Positions 41,151 to 49,470 are shown, counted from the first letter of the stretch. The stretch: DNA of 64,000 nucleotides from Mesorhizobium_B sp963522145 (GCA_963522145.1 CAUQXI010000014.1:36334-100333), one strand, 5' to 3'. The notes: generated by a model from the sequence alone, not told the origin. Translations and numbers: made by a program.

Positions 41151-42677
41151 TTGTCGCTGGCTGTCGATCTTTCCCCTGACGAGAGGCTTGAGTCCGTGTT
41201 GAGCGTGGCAGCCGACCCGGCCCGCCTCGCGGTGCTGTCCAGCCTGAAGCTCATGGATGCGCCGCCGGACGACGACTTCGACCGGCTGACCGGCATCGCC
41301 GCAAGCCTCGTCGATGCGCCGCTCGCGCTTCTCACCGTGCTCGATGCCGAGCGCCAATGGTTCACGTCCGCTGCCGGAACACACCTTCGGGAAGCTCCCG
41401 TGGAAAGCTCTTTCTGCGTCCACACGGTGGCGTTGGGAGCCATGATGGTCGTGGAGGATGCACGCCTTGATCCGCGCTTCGCATCGAACCGCTGGGTCAC
41501 CGGCGAGCCCCACATCCGCTTCTATCTCGGGCTTCCGGTTTTCGCGCTCGGGCAGATCATCGGCACACTTTGCGTTTATGACTTCAAGCCGCGCTCCGCG
41601 CCTGCGCCGGGTTTGGTCGAACAGCTTCGCGGCCTTGCCGATCTCGCCGGAAGCCTGTTCACGCTAAAACACAGCTCCCAGACCGGACGCATCGCCCGAG
41701 CTGCGCTCGCGCGCGAGGAAAAGCGGCGCGGTATCGCACTGGAAGCGGCCGGCCTCGCCAGTTGGGTCTGGGATACCCGATCACACATCATCGAGTGCGA
41801 TCCGCTCCTGCCCGAACTCTTCGGGCTGCCTCCCGCGACGCATATCCGTGCCCGCACCTTGTTCGGCATGATCGATCGCCGCGACCTTCGCGCCGGACGG
41901 GCGCGCTTCCGCGAAGCGCTGGCGACGACCGACGACTATGCCGGAGAATACCGCATCCGGAACACCGAACCCGCGCGCTGGCTGAGTGCTCGGGGCCGCG
42001 TGGTGGAGCGCGACGAAAGCGGTGCGCCAACACTTGTTTTCGGCGTGAACTTCGACATCACCGAACGGAGGGAGTCGGAGGAACGTCAGCGCCTGCTGCT
42101 GCGCGAGATCAATCATCGGGTCAAGAACACGCTGGCCACCGTTCAAGCGCTGGCCAGTCAGACGGTGCGGCATGCGCGCCAGCCGCGTGAGTTCCTTGAA
42201 GCATTCAGCGGACGGCTTCAGGCGCTCGGCGCCGCGCACAACCTGCTCTCGGACGTCGAGTGGCGCGGCATTGCCATCCGCGACCTGATTGCATTGGAGG
42301 TGAAGCCGTTCGACGATGCCGCATCGCGAATCCGGACAGACGGGCCTGACCTGACGCTGCCTCCGGATCAGGCGCTCGGCCTTGGGCTGATCCTTCACGA
42401 GCTCGCCAGCAACGCCTTGAAATATGGCGCGCTCTCGACGCCCTCAGGTCAGGTCCTTCTGAATTGGCACGTGGAAAAAAGACCCGGCGCGACCCTGATG
42501 CTGCAATGGTCCGAGCGTGGCGGGCCCGCCGTGTCACTGCCGGATCGTCAGGGCTTCGGCTCCATCCTGATCAAGCGCAGCCTCGCCAAGGTTCTGGGCA
42601 GCGCCGTCGAGCACGAGTTCCAGCCCGCAGGTGTGCATGCCGCAGTGACCCTGCCCCTCGGCAACGACGAGACTTGA
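41151..42677 (+). CDS. GAF-PAS HWE-family histidine kinase
   Basis: A 508-residue cytoplasmic sensor kinase. A GAF domain spans about residues 25-170 (FDRLTGIAASLVDAPLALLTV). A PAS domain lies at about 195-310 (GLASWVWDTRSHIIECDPLL). The HWE/HisKA_2 phosphoacceptor is in LLLREINHRVKNTLATVQAL near residue 325. An ATPase domain follows, with the N-box LGLILHELASNALKYGA near 418. The start is TTG with AGGAAGAAAC upstream. HWE kinases feed phosphoryl groups into PhyR-type stress systems, and this one lies next to the whole NepR-EcfG-PhyR set, so it is a likely input. No TM segments. Confidence 0.88.
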   Translation: MSLAVDLSPDERLESVLSVAADPARLAVLSSLKLMDAPPDDDFDRLTGIAASLVDAPLALLTVLDAERQWFTSAAGTHLREAPVESSFCVHTVALGAMMVVEDARLDPRFASNRWVTGEPHIRFYLGLPVFALGQIIGTLCVYDFKPRSAPAPGLVEQLRGLADLAGSLFTLKHSSQTGRIARAALAREEKRRGIALEAAGLASWVWDTRSHIIECDPLLPELFGLPPATHIRARTLFGMIDRRDLRAGRARFREALATTDDYAGEYRIRNTEPARWLSARGRVVERDESGAPTLVFGVNFDITERRESEERQRLLLREINHRVKNTLATVQALASQTVRHARQPREFLEAFSGRLQALGAAHNLLSDVEWRGIAIRDLIALEVKPFDDAASRIRTDGPDLTLPPDQALGLGLILHELASNALKYGALSTPSGQVLLNWHVEKRPGATLMLQWSERGGPAVSLPDRQGFGSILIKRSLAKVLGSAVEHEFQPAGVHAAVTLPLGNDET

Positions 42678-42739
42678 GCTTAAAGCGAAAATCCGACGAA
42701 GCCGGTCAGTTTTTGCCGAACAAAGAACCTCTTTTTTAA

Positions 42740-43174
42740 ATGACAGAACTGGAGCTTGCTGGTCACGTCGGCCCGATGTGGCGGAGTGATTCTATTTTGG
42801 ACGGAGACGGACTAAGCGGCGCGCGCGTGCTGCTTCTCGAAGACGAGTTTCTGATCGCGATGGATGTCGAGCAGCTTTGCCGCGACAATGGTGCGAAGGA
42901 CGTGTCCATCATGCGCAACCTGTCCGAAACGCAGGAAATGAGCTTCGATCCAAAATCCTTCGACGTCGCGATCATCGACATCATGCTTGACGGTCAGTCG
43001 TCGCTTGGCTTTGCAGAGCATCTGCGGGATGTGGGCGTTCCATTCGTGTTCGCATCGGGCTACGCCGATGCGGACGACGTGTTCGCCACTTTTCCCGGCA
43101 TCCCGGTGATCAACAAGCCCTATGCGAGCGACGAGCTCGTCGGCGCAGTGTGTCGCGCGCTCCGCCCGTTCTGA
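42740..43174 (+). CDS. single-domain response regulator (FATGUY type)
   Basis: A 144-residue receiver-only protein with a ~25-residue N-terminal extension. Acidic residues are in LLLEDEFLIAMD, and the phosphoacceptor Asp is in VAIIDIMLDGQSS near residue 77. The switch region VPFVFASGYADADD resembles the FATGYG signature of the FATGUY regulators (such as Sphingomonas SdrG). The conserved Lys is in VINKPYAS. It lies 62 bases after the HWE kinase. FATGUY regulators modulate general-stress signalling; a phosphate-relay or kinase-shaping role is inferred. Confidence 0.84.
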   Translation: MTELELAGHVGPMWRSDSILDGDGLSGARVLLLEDEFLIAMDVEQLCRDNGAKDVSIMRNLSETQEMSFDPKSFDVAIIDIMLDGQSSLGFAEHLRDVGVPFVFASGYADADDVFATFPGIPVINKPYASDELVGAVCRALRPF

Positions 43175-43216
43175 GCGGAGCCGTAGCTCCAACGGTTAAA
43201 AAACCGGCAAATCAGC

Positions 43217-43765
43217 TCAAGCGGCGGTTGAGCCCATCACCTGCGATGCGATCGCATCCGGCCCATAATCGGCATCACCGGCGATCTTCAGAATATCCTG
43301 AAGGCGCGTGCGAGCGCGGCTGACACGGCTCTTGATCGTTCCCACGGCGCAATTGCAGATTTCCGCAGCCTCCTCGTAGGAGAAGCCGGATGCCCCGATC
43401 AGAATGATCGCCTCGCGCTGATCCTCTGGCAACTGCTCCAGTGCGCCGCGAAAGTCCTTGAGATCGAGCATGCCATGCTGGGACGGGTGAACGGCGAGCC
43501 GTCCCGTCATGACGCCATCGCTGTCCTGCACCTCGCGTCCGCGCTTGCGCATCTGGGAGTAGAACTCGTTGCGAAGGATGGTGAAAAGCCATGCCTTGAG
43601 GTTGGTGCCGGGCTGAAAGCTTTGATGCTTGTCCCAGGCCTTGACCAGGGTTTCCTGGACAAGGTCGTCAGCCTTATCGGCGTTCTGCGACAGCGACACT
43701 GCAAATGCGCGAAGGCTCGGAATCGAGCCGAGAAGGTCCTGTTTGAAGTCCGGAGAAACGGACAT
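43217..43765 (-). CDS. ecfG: general stress ECF sigma factor EcfG
   Basis: A 182-residue sigma factor of the EcfG (ECF15) group. Region 2 includes DLVQETLVKAWDKHQSF and LKAWLFTILRNEFYSQMRKR (about residues 34-75). Region 4 includes LEQLPEDQREAIIL and SYEEAAEICNCAVGTIKSRV (about 110-160). It directs transcription from GGAAC-N16/17-GTT promoters under stress. It is 5 bases after nepR, and both read from a promoter of that type, so the system is autoregulated. NepR holds it inactive until phosphorylated PhyR takes NepR away. Confidence 0.95.
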   Translation of the reverse strand: MSVSPDFKQDLLGSIPSLRAFAVSLSQNADKADDLVQETLVKAWDKHQSFQPGTNLKAWLFTILRNEFYSQMRKRGREVQDSDGVMTGRLAVHPSQHGMLDLKDFRGALEQLPEDQREAIILIGASGFSYEEAAEICNCAVGTIKSRVSRARTRLQDILKIAGDADYGPDAIASQVMGSTAA

Positions 43766-43770
43766 GCGGC

Positions 43771-43968
43771 TCAGCCTTTGCCGTTCGTGTCTTCGGCGCT
43801 TGCGAGCTGGCTCAGAAGCTGCGCGAAGCGGTCGGGAACCTCATCAGACACGAGGTCGTCGTAATATTGCTTGAGCTTTCGCCCGATCTCGGAGTTGCTT
43901 CCCAACGGGTCGCCTTGCCTCGACACCGGCCTGTCGTCCAGGCCGTTGCGCTCTTGATCGCTCATCAT
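43771..43968 (-). CDS. nepR: anti-sigma factor NepR
   Basis: A 65-residue protein whose second half carries the NepR core: IGRKLKQYYDDLVSDEVPDR (residues 28-47) and FAQLLSQL. This two-helix region clamps EcfG and, on stress, is sequestered by phosphorylated PhyR. The start at 43968 (MM) has only a weak ribosome site; ATG 43965 is equivalent. It is upstream of ecfG in one operon. No TM segment, so cytoplasmic. Confidence 0.93.
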   Translation of the reverse strand: MMSDQERNGLDDRPVSRQGDPLGSNSEIGRKLKQYYDDLVSDEVPDRFAQLLSQLASAEDTNGKG

Positions 43969-44148
43969 TCAGTCACTGCCCCAAACCTGAATGCAAGACA
44001 GGGCGCTCAGCCATGTCCTACGCAGCGCATATTCCCGTCAGAGTTCCCGGCCGCTGACGAGCCGCACCAATCCGCTGCCAAAAAGAAATCCTGCCGCGAC
44101 CATGCCACAGAAGGCAGGACATAGCAGGCATACCCACAACCGGCTGCA

Positions 44149-44173
44149 AACGCGATCCGTCGTGAAAGGTTCC
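44149..44173 (-). promoter_or_regulatory. EcfG-type promoter of nepR-ecfG
   Basis: On the minus strand GGAAC (44173-44169) and GTT (44151-44149) have a 17-base spacer. The start point would lie near 44142, about 170 bases before nepR. It indicates positive autoregulation of the sigma factor operon. Confidence 0.85.
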
Positions 44174-44183
44174 CCACCACAAC

Positions 44184-44208
44184 GGAACAAATTACATGGC
44201 GCGACGTT
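44184..44208 (+). promoter_or_regulatory. EcfG-type promoter of phyR
   Basis: GGAAC (44184-44188) and GTT (44206-44208) with a 17-base spacer, facing phyR at 44258. It is only 10 bases from the oppositely directed promoter of nepR-ecfG, so both arms of the switch are induced together. Confidence 0.85.
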
Positions 44209-44257
44209 CACGAAATCAGCTATGGGCACCACCACAACCGCCGGAGAATTCCAGAAT

Positions 44258-45052
44258 ATGCGCCTGTCCGCCACTATCGCGCCGCACCTTCCTTTTCTCC
44301 GGCGTTTTTCGCGGGCAGTGTCGGGTTCTCAGGCCAGCGGAGACGCTCTTGTTGCCGCCATGCTCGAGGCGTTGATCGCGGATACCGGCATCTTTCCGAA
44401 GGCGTCGAGCGACCGCATCGCGCTTTATAAGGTGTTCACCAAGCTTTTCACCTCCGTTGCCATTCGGGTTCCTCAGGAGCAGCCAAGCTCGATCTGGGAG
44501 CAGCGCGCTTCGGCGAACCTTTCCGCGATCGCACCCCTGCCTCGCCAAGCCTTCCTGCTCGTTGCGGTCGAGGGCTTCGACGAAAGCGAGGCCGCAGAGG
44601 TCATGGATGTCAACGAGGATGAGTTTTCGCGCCTTCTGGCCGAAGCGAGCAACGAGATTTCTCGCCAGGTTGCAACCGAGATCATGATCATTGAGGACGA
44701 GCCGCTCATCGCAATGGATATCGAGGAGATGGTGGAAAGCCTGGGCCATCGCGTCGTCGGCATCGCGCGAACCCACGCGGAAGCTACCGCCTTGTTCAAC
44801 AAGAGCCAGCCCAAGATGGTTCTTGCCGACATCCAGCTTGCCGACGGCTCGTCCGGCATCGACGCCGTTAACGACATTCTCGCGACGAACTCCGTTCCGG
44901 TGATCTTCATCACCGCCTTCCCCGAGCGCCTGCTGACGGGCGAGCGGCCGGAGCCCGCCTTCCTTGTCACAAAGCCCTTCAATCCCGACATGGTGAAGGC
45001 GCTGATCAGCCAGGCGTTGTTCTTTGATCGCCAAGCCAAAGCCGCTGCCTGA
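44258..45052 (+). CDS. phyR: stress response anti-anti-sigma factor PhyR
   Basis: A 264-residue regulator. The N-terminal sigma-like domain (about residues 1-125) starts MRLSATIAPHLPFLRRF. The receiver domain (about 138-255) carries EIMIIEDEPLIAMD, the phosphoacceptor Asp in MVLADIQLADGSSG, FITAFPERL and the Lys in VTKPFNPD. Phosphorylation by HWE kinases opens it so that the sigma-like domain binds NepR and frees EcfG. The ATG at 44258 gives the usual length of about 265. It is divergent from nepR, the canonical arrangement. Confidence 0.95.
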   Translation: MRLSATIAPHLPFLRRFSRAVSGSQASGDALVAAMLEALIADTGIFPKASSDRIALYKVFTKLFTSVAIRVPQEQPSSIWEQRASANLSAIAPLPRQAFLLVAVEGFDESEAAEVMDVNEDEFSRLLAEASNEISRQVATEIMIIEDEPLIAMDIEEMVESLGHRVVGIARTHAEATALFNKSQPKMVLADIQLADGSSGIDAVNDILATNSVPVIFITAFPERLLTGERPEPAFLVTKPFNPDMVKALISQALFFDRQAKAAA

Positions 45053-45119
45053 CGCATAATCCTTGGTCGAGCGCGTGGTTGTCTGGTGTAGCGACCGCGT
45101 CTCCGCTCTGACCACCCCC

Positions 45120-45144
45120 GGAACAATCGCTGATATGTGACGTT
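45120..45144 (+). promoter_or_regulatory. EcfG-type promoter of the DUF1328-kinase pair
   Basis: GGAAC (45120-45124), 17 bases, GTT (45142-45144). A start near 45153 would give a leader of about 30 bases before the GTG at 45185. It drives the DUF1328 protein and probably the HWE kinase 23 bases downstream of it. Confidence 0.85.
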
Positions 45145-45184
45145 TTGCCGGGCAGGAATATTCTTTCCCGTCGGGAGACACGCG

Positions 45185-45349
45185 GTGCTGTACTGGGCTT
45201 TGGTTTTTCTGGTGGTTGCAGTGATTGCGGGCGCATTGGGTTTGGGCGGCATCGCAGGAACGTCGGCCGGCATCGCGCAGATTCTGCTCTTCATTCTTAT
45301 AGCATTTATCGTGATCTCCGTTCTCGCAGGTTTGTTCAGGCGGGCCTGA
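45185..45349 (+). CDS. DUF1328 small membrane protein
   Basis: A 54-residue protein with two membrane helices (LYWALVFLVVAVIAGALG and IAQILLFILIAFIVISVLAG) joined by a short glycine-containing loop GGIAGTSAG. It matches the DUF1328/UPF0391 (YtjA) family closely. The GTG at 45185 follows GGGAG and an EcfG-type promoter; an in-frame start upstream is weaker. Stress induction of DUF1328 genes is common in rhizobia. Molecular function is unknown. Confidence 0.88.
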   Translation: MLYWALVFLVVAVIAGALGLGGIAGTSAGIAQILLFILIAFIVISVLAGLFRRA

Positions 45350-45372
45350 GCCCTGAGCGCGAAGGAGCCGTC

Positions 45373-46440
45373 ATGGACTTTCGGCACGGGGACATCCCAA
45401 GCAAGCCGGCAGCGATGCGCGAAGCCCATCCGGCCTCTGATCCGAGTGTGATACCTTGGGCTGTCGGCAGGATGGATGAAGGCCTCACATTTGCGGTTCA
45501 CCACGCGGGTGTTTCGGTGTTCGAGCAGGATGCCGATTTATGTGTTCGCTGGGCCTTGAACATGCCGGATGGCTGGCCGGATGAACTGACAGGGAAACGC
45601 GATGCGGATTTCCTTCCTGCACATGAGGCAAGCAAGCTGATCCAGCTGAAGCAGCGGTCCCTTAAAGGAGAGTCGCTTCGCTGCGAGATCAAGATCGAAA
45701 CCAATCTCGGCACCCACTGGTTCGATGTGTGGGTGGACCCAAGCCGCGACGATGCAGGCGAAATCGCCGGAGTGGTGACCACCATGGTCGAGACCACGGA
45801 GCAGAAGCGCCGGGAGCAGGCGCTTCGGCTTCTGTTGCGGGAGGTCAGCCATCGCTCCAAGAACCTGCTTGCCATCATCCAGAGCATCGCCACCCAGACC
45901 GGCAGGTTTTCGGACACGATCAGCGTCTTTCTCGATCGATTCCGTGGGCGCCTTCATTCCCTCGCTGCCTCGCAGGATTTGGTTACATCGTCCAACTGGC
46001 GTGGCGCGGATCTGCGGGAACTGATCACCAGCCAGGTGGGGCGTTATGCCTTGAATGCCCCCTCCCGCGTCCGCTTCATCGGGAGCGACCGCCACCTCAA
46101 CCCCAACGCCGCGCTCCATATCGGGCTGGCGCTGCATGAACTGGCGGCGAATTCGCTTAGTTTCGGAGCTTTGTCGCAGTCGTCGAGCCAGGTGTCGATC
46201 GAGTGCCGCCCGGAGGAAGACGCCGCCGGCCACCTGCAGCTCCGGCTCATCTGGACCGAGCCGCTGGCAGAGGAGACCCTCGGATCGGAGGACGACTATC
46301 CGATCGAAAAGCGGTTCGGCAGCCTCGCGCTCGAACGCGTTGTCCCCGCGTCGCTGAAGGGGAAGGCAGAATTGCGCATAGCCGGAAGGGAGCTCCGCTA
46401 CTCGCTGCTCGTGCCGGCGGCGAGCATATCGGCCGACTGA
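45373..46440 (+). CDS. PAS-type HWE-family histidine kinase
   Basis: A 355-residue cytoplasmic kinase. A PAS-like sensor domain covers about residues 20-150, with VSVFEQDADLCVRWALNMP. The HWE/HisKA_2 phosphoacceptor is in LLREVSHRSKNLLAIIQSIA near residue 160, and the ATPase domain has the N-box IGLALHELAANSLSFGAL near residue 252. Start ATG at 45373 after GAAGGAG. It is probably co-transcribed with the DUF1328 gene from an EcfG-type promoter, so the kinase would be produced by the response it feeds. A second input to PhyR is the obvious proposal. Confidence 0.88.
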   Translation: MDFRHGDIPSKPAAMREAHPASDPSVIPWAVGRMDEGLTFAVHHAGVSVFEQDADLCVRWALNMPDGWPDELTGKRDADFLPAHEASKLIQLKQRSLKGESLRCEIKIETNLGTHWFDVWVDPSRDDAGEIAGVVTTMVETTEQKRREQALRLLLREVSHRSKNLLAIIQSIATQTGRFSDTISVFLDRFRGRLHSLAASQDLVTSSNWRGADLRELITSQVGRYALNAPSRVRFIGSDRHLNPNAALHIGLALHELAANSLSFGALSQSSSQVSIECRPEEDAAGHLQLRLIWTEPLAEETLGSEDDYPIEKRFGSLALERVVPASLKGKAELRIAGRELRYSLLVPAASISAD

Positions 46441-46470
46441 CAGTCATCTGCAGCAGCCTCGGTTCCGGAT

Positions 46471-46495
46471 GGAACTTGCCGCCTTCACCTTCGTT
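46471..46495 (+). promoter_or_regulatory. EcfG-type promoter of the 62-aa gene
   Basis: GGAAC (46471-46475), 17 bases, GTT (46493-46495). The start would fall near 46504, leaving a short leader with GGAGGA (46511-46516) before the ATG at 46522. Confidence 0.82.
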
Positions 46496-46521
46496 CAAGC
46501 TCGAGCTTGGTGGAGGATAAC

Positions 46522-46710
46522 ATGGTTGCAGAGATAGAACGGCTTGAGTACGCTGCCCGCCTGTCGATGGGGACGCTCGATGATGACACTCATGCTGTAA
46601 TCCCACATGCGAACCCGCGCGCTTTCCTTAATTGCTCCTATTATGGACGGCTGGGAGTGATGGCCGCTTTGGTGGTTGTAAGCGGATCGGTCGGTTTCTT
46701 CGCCCTTTGA
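46522..46710 (+). CDS. small stress-induced one-TM protein
   Basis: A 62-residue protein beginning MVAEIERLEYAARLSMG, with a C-terminal membrane helix (GVMAALVVVSGSVGFFAL) ending right at the stop. The start at 46522 is preceded by GGAGGA six bases upstream and a perfect EcfG-type promoter. That makes a real gene likely despite the size. No family is recognised. It has one Cys (FLNCSYY). The 180 bases between it and the glycine-zipper gene are A/T-rich with no other gene. Confidence 0.7.
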   Translation: MVAEIERLEYAARLSMGTLDDDTHAVIPHANPRAFLNCSYYGRLGVMAALVVVSGSVGFFAL

Positions 46711-46890
46711 GCAAAGGATAGAAGACGAGTTTCAGGCTGCCGACGAATTATTTTTAGCCGACGCGAACGTTTACAGCCTTTGCGCATTAGGGAGCGAGTA
46801 TGTGCATCCGTCGGGACAACGGCGCGCATGCCTCATCACAGTTGACGAAGCTCCGGACGCTTCATTTTGATCCAAGTGAGGGAGTATCCC

Positions 46891-47160
46891 ATGAAGAAAT
46901 ATGTTCTCGCCCTGAGCATGATGGCCGCCGTTCCGCTGGCCGGCTGCACAACCGCTGAGAAGGGCGCTGTGGGCGGTGCTGCCCTTGGCGCCATCGCCGG
47001 CCAGGCAATCGGCGGCAACACGGAGAGCACACTCGCCGGTGCTGCAATCGGCGGCGTTGGTGGTTATCTGGTAGGCCGCGAGATCGACAACCGTCCTGGC
47101 TACTGCCAGAACGTTGATCGGCGTACTGGCCGTCGTGTTGGCCAGCCGTACCGCTGCTGA
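46891..47160 (+). CDS. glycine-zipper lipoprotein
   Basis: An 89-residue lipoprotein. The lipobox LAGC ends with Cys at residue 21. The mature part is a glycine zipper (GAVGGAALGAIAGQAIGG, then GAAIGGVGGYLVG) and a short C-terminal stretch with two Cys residues (GYCQN and YRC), likely a disulfide. Start ATG 46891 follows GAGGGAG. Such proteins (SlyB-like, OmpA-like zipper) associate with the outer membrane. No EcfG-type promoter was found upstream, so stress control is not shown for this gene. Confidence 0.87.
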   Translation: MKKYVLALSMMAAVPLAGCTTAEKGAVGGAALGAIAGQAIGGNTESTLAGAAIGGVGGYLVGREIDNRPGYCQNVDRRTGRRVGQPYRC

Positions 47161-47184
47161 TCCAAAGCGCAACGAAATCGAGAG

Positions 47185-47210
47185 AGGCCCCTTCCGGGGC
47201 CTTTTCTTTT
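47185..47210 (+). terminator. terminator of the glycine-zipper gene
   Basis: AGGCCCC (47185-47191) with GGGGCCT (47196-47202), loop TTCC, then TTTTCTTTT. It is 24 bases after the stop codon. Confidence 0.9.
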
Positions 47211-47239
47211 GGCTCGCTTCTCGGATGAGCGAAGAGAGC

Positions 47240-48028
47240 TCAAGCAGCGAGCGACATGGCGCCAGGCCCTGGAATGGCGCCGGGCGGGCATTTGCCCAGG
47301 ATGATCATGCCGAGCACTTCGTCCTGAGTCACATCGCTTGTTCGAGCGGTCCCGACCACCTGCCCGTTCTTCATCACGCAGACGCGATCCGCGAGGTCGA
47401 AGACGTCATGGATGTCGTGGCTGATCAGGAAGATGCCGATGCCATCTTCCTTGAGCTGCTTCACCAGTTCGCCGACCTGCGCGGTCTCCTGCGGCCCCAG
47501 CGCGGCGGTCGGTTCGTCCATGATCAGGATGCGCGCATTGAACAGGATCGCGCGCGCGATCGCCACTGACTGGCGCTGCCCGCCCGACAGCTTGGCCACG
47601 GGCTCCTTGAAGCGCTGGAACCGCGGATTGAGGCGCCCCATCACCTTGCGCGCTTCCGCTTCCATCGCGGCATCATCCAGCGTGCCGAACGGCGTCATGA
47701 TCTCGCGACCGAGAAAAAGGTTGGCTGCGGCGTCAACATTGTCCGCCAGCGCGAGCGTCTGGTAGATCGTTTCGATGCCATGGCGCTTGGCGTCACGCGG
47801 GTTGGAGATACTCGCTTCCTCGCCGTTCACGCGGATCGTTCCGGAATCGCGCTTGTAGGCGCCCGAAAGGATCTTGATGAGCGTCGATTTCCCCGCGCCG
47901 TTGTGGCCGAGCAGCGCCACGACCTCGCCGGGATAAAGGGACACCGATGCGCCATCCACGGCGCGGATGCCGCCGAAGGCGATCGAGATGTTCTCCATCT
48001 CGACGAGAGACGCTTGGGCCTTTTCCAT
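47240..48028 (-). CDS. xylG: sugar ABC transporter ATP-binding protein
   Basis: A 262-residue single-domain ABC ATPase, about half the length of RbsA/XylG fusion forms. Walker A GHNGAGKS is near residue 41, the signature LSGGQRQ near 147 and Walker B ILIMDEPTAALG near 166, with the switch histidine in LISHDIHD. It powers sugar uptake at the inner membrane together with the permease whose gene is 13 bases upstream. With a single catalytic domain, it would act as a homodimer. Xylose is inferred from the binding protein in the operon. Confidence 0.9.
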   Translation of the reverse strand: MEKAQASLVEMENISIAFGGIRAVDGASVSLYPGEVVALLGHNGAGKSTLIKILSGAYKRDSGTIRVNGEEASISNPRDAKRHGIETIYQTLALADNVDAAANLFLGREIMTPFGTLDDAAMEAEARKVMGRLNPRFQRFKEPVAKLSGGQRQSVAIARAILFNARILIMDEPTAALGPQETAQVGELVKQLKEDGIGIFLISHDIHDVFDLADRVCVMKNGQVVGTARTSDVTQDEVLGMIILGKCPPGAIPGPGAMSLAA

Positions 48029-48041
48029 CCTGCTCCCTTCC

Positions 48042-49358
48042 TCAAACGCGCTTGCGGTAGAGGGTGTCGAGCCACACGGCCACCACCAGCACCATGCCGA
48101 CCACGATATTCTGCAAGGGCGTGTCGATGCCGAGCAGCACCATGCCCGACTGCAGCGACTGCATGAGCAGCGCCCCCATCATGGCCCCCGCGATGGTGCC
48201 CGCGCCGCCTGCAAGCGATGTTCCGCCGATCACGGCAGCCGCGATCGTCAGAAGCTCGTCCAGCGTCCCCTGTGCGTTGGTGGCGGCGTTCAGGCGCGCG
48301 GTGGAAATTGCCGCTGCGATCCCGGCAAGCAGGCCCATAAGTGCAAAAATCTTCAGCACCACCCAGCGCGTATTGATGCCTGCAAGCGCCGCCGCTTCCG
48401 GATTGCCGCCGATGGCGAACACATAGCGGCCGAAACGCGTGCGCGTGGTGAGGAAGGTCATCGCCACGCCGACCGCGATCGCGATCAGCACGGGGATGGC
48501 CACGCCATGCGCGATGAAGAGCCCGCCTTCCGGAATGACGATGTTGTTGGCTTCCGCATAGCGCTTCACGATGAGCGCGGGCCAGGGATAGGAATTGGCG
48601 ATCGACACCGCGCCCAGGATGACCAGGCAGGCGACCGCGCCGAGAAAGGCTTCCGCCCAGACCGGGCGCAGCGGAAAGCGGAAGCGCTTGCGCTGACGGC
48701 GCCCGTTGAGCAGCATGGCGATCACGGCAGCGCAGGCCGCGAGCCCGACGATCCAGCTCCAGAAGGAACCGATCGAACCTTCAGGCCCTCCCCCGATCAG
48801 CCGGAAGGTCGCATCCATCGGCGCGACCGTCCGCCCGCTGGTAACCCACCACGCCATCCCGCGCCAGACCAGCAGGCCGCCCAGCGTGACGATGAAAGCG
48901 GGAATGCCGAGATAGGCGATCAGGAAACCATGAAGCGCGCCGATAAGGAGCCCGACCAGCAGCCCCACCGCGAGCGCGAGCAGCCAGAGATAAGGGGTGC
49001 CGAGTGGAACGCCCAGAAGCTGCGGCAGCAGCTCGGCCTGCGTCACACCCATGATCATGCCCGAGAAGCCCAGGATTGAGCCGACGGAAAGGTCGATGTT
49101 GCGGGTGACGATCACCAGCACCATGCCCGTCGCCATCACGGCGACGGAGGAGGACTGGACCGACAGGTTCCAAAGGTTTCGCGGCGTCAGGAACAGCCCG
49201 CCGGATAGGACATGCAGGCCGATCCAGATCAGGAGCAGCGCCGCCACCATGCCCAGCATGCGCGTGTCGAGCTCGGTCGCCTGGAGGAAGCGGCCGAGCG
49301 CGTTGGTTTCGCTGGCGCGCGCCCGGTCGGGCGCTCCTCCTGTTGCCGCTTCTGCCAT
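48042..49358 (-). CDS. xylH: xylose-type ABC transporter permease
   Basis: A 438-residue permease of the BPD_transp_2 family with ten or more helices. It is longer than ribose-type permeases (about 330) and matches the XylH group by size and by an extended central segment (about residues 195-265). Landmarks are NLWNLSVQSSSVAVMATGM, VTRNIDLSVGS and GIPAFIVTLGG, and near the end TIAAAVIGGTSLAGG. The ATG at 49358 follows GGAGGAAT; a longer in-frame start is unlikely. The binding-protein gene lies upstream, separated by a terminator-like hairpin. Confidence 0.9.
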   Translation of the reverse strand: MAEAATGGAPDRARASETNALGRFLQATELDTRMLGMVAALLLIWIGLHVLSGGLFLTPRNLWNLSVQSSSVAVMATGMVLVIVTRNIDLSVGSILGFSGMIMGVTQAELLPQLLGVPLGTPYLWLLALAVGLLVGLLIGALHGFLIAYLGIPAFIVTLGGLLVWRGMAWWVTSGRTVAPMDATFRLIGGGPEGSIGSFWSWIVGLAACAAVIAMLLNGRRQRKRFRFPLRPVWAEAFLGAVACLVILGAVSIANSYPWPALIVKRYAEANNIVIPEGGLFIAHGVAIPVLIAIAVGVAMTFLTTRTRFGRYVFAIGGNPEAAALAGINTRWVVLKIFALMGLLAGIAAAISTARLNAATNAQGTLDELLTIAAAVIGGTSLAGGAGTIAGAMMGALLMQSLQSGMVLLGIDTPLQNIVVGMVLVVAVWLDTLYRKRV

Positions 49359-49411
49359 TCTGATTCCTCCGTTCGGACAGCTTCCCGAGCCAGCCGGCCA
49401 TCCAAGCTTAC

Positions 49412-49443
49412 AAAAACGCCGCGGCTTCAAACAGGCCGCGGCG
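49412..49443 (-). terminator. terminator-like hairpin between xylF and xylH
   Basis: A 9-bp G/C-only stem (49435-49443 with 49417-49425), 9-base loop, followed on the minus strand by TTTTTG. It lies 27 bases after xylF. Such hairpins often lower expression of permease and ATPase relative to the binding protein while protecting its 3' end. Confidence 0.75.
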
Positions 49444-49470
49444 CTTTCCTTGTCGATAATCCGGTGTCGG

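Noticed and set aside
46711..46890. EcfG-type promoter for the glycine-zipper gene
   Set aside because: No GGAAC with GTT at 16-17 bases was found; a GGGAC upstream has a wrong 23-base spacing.
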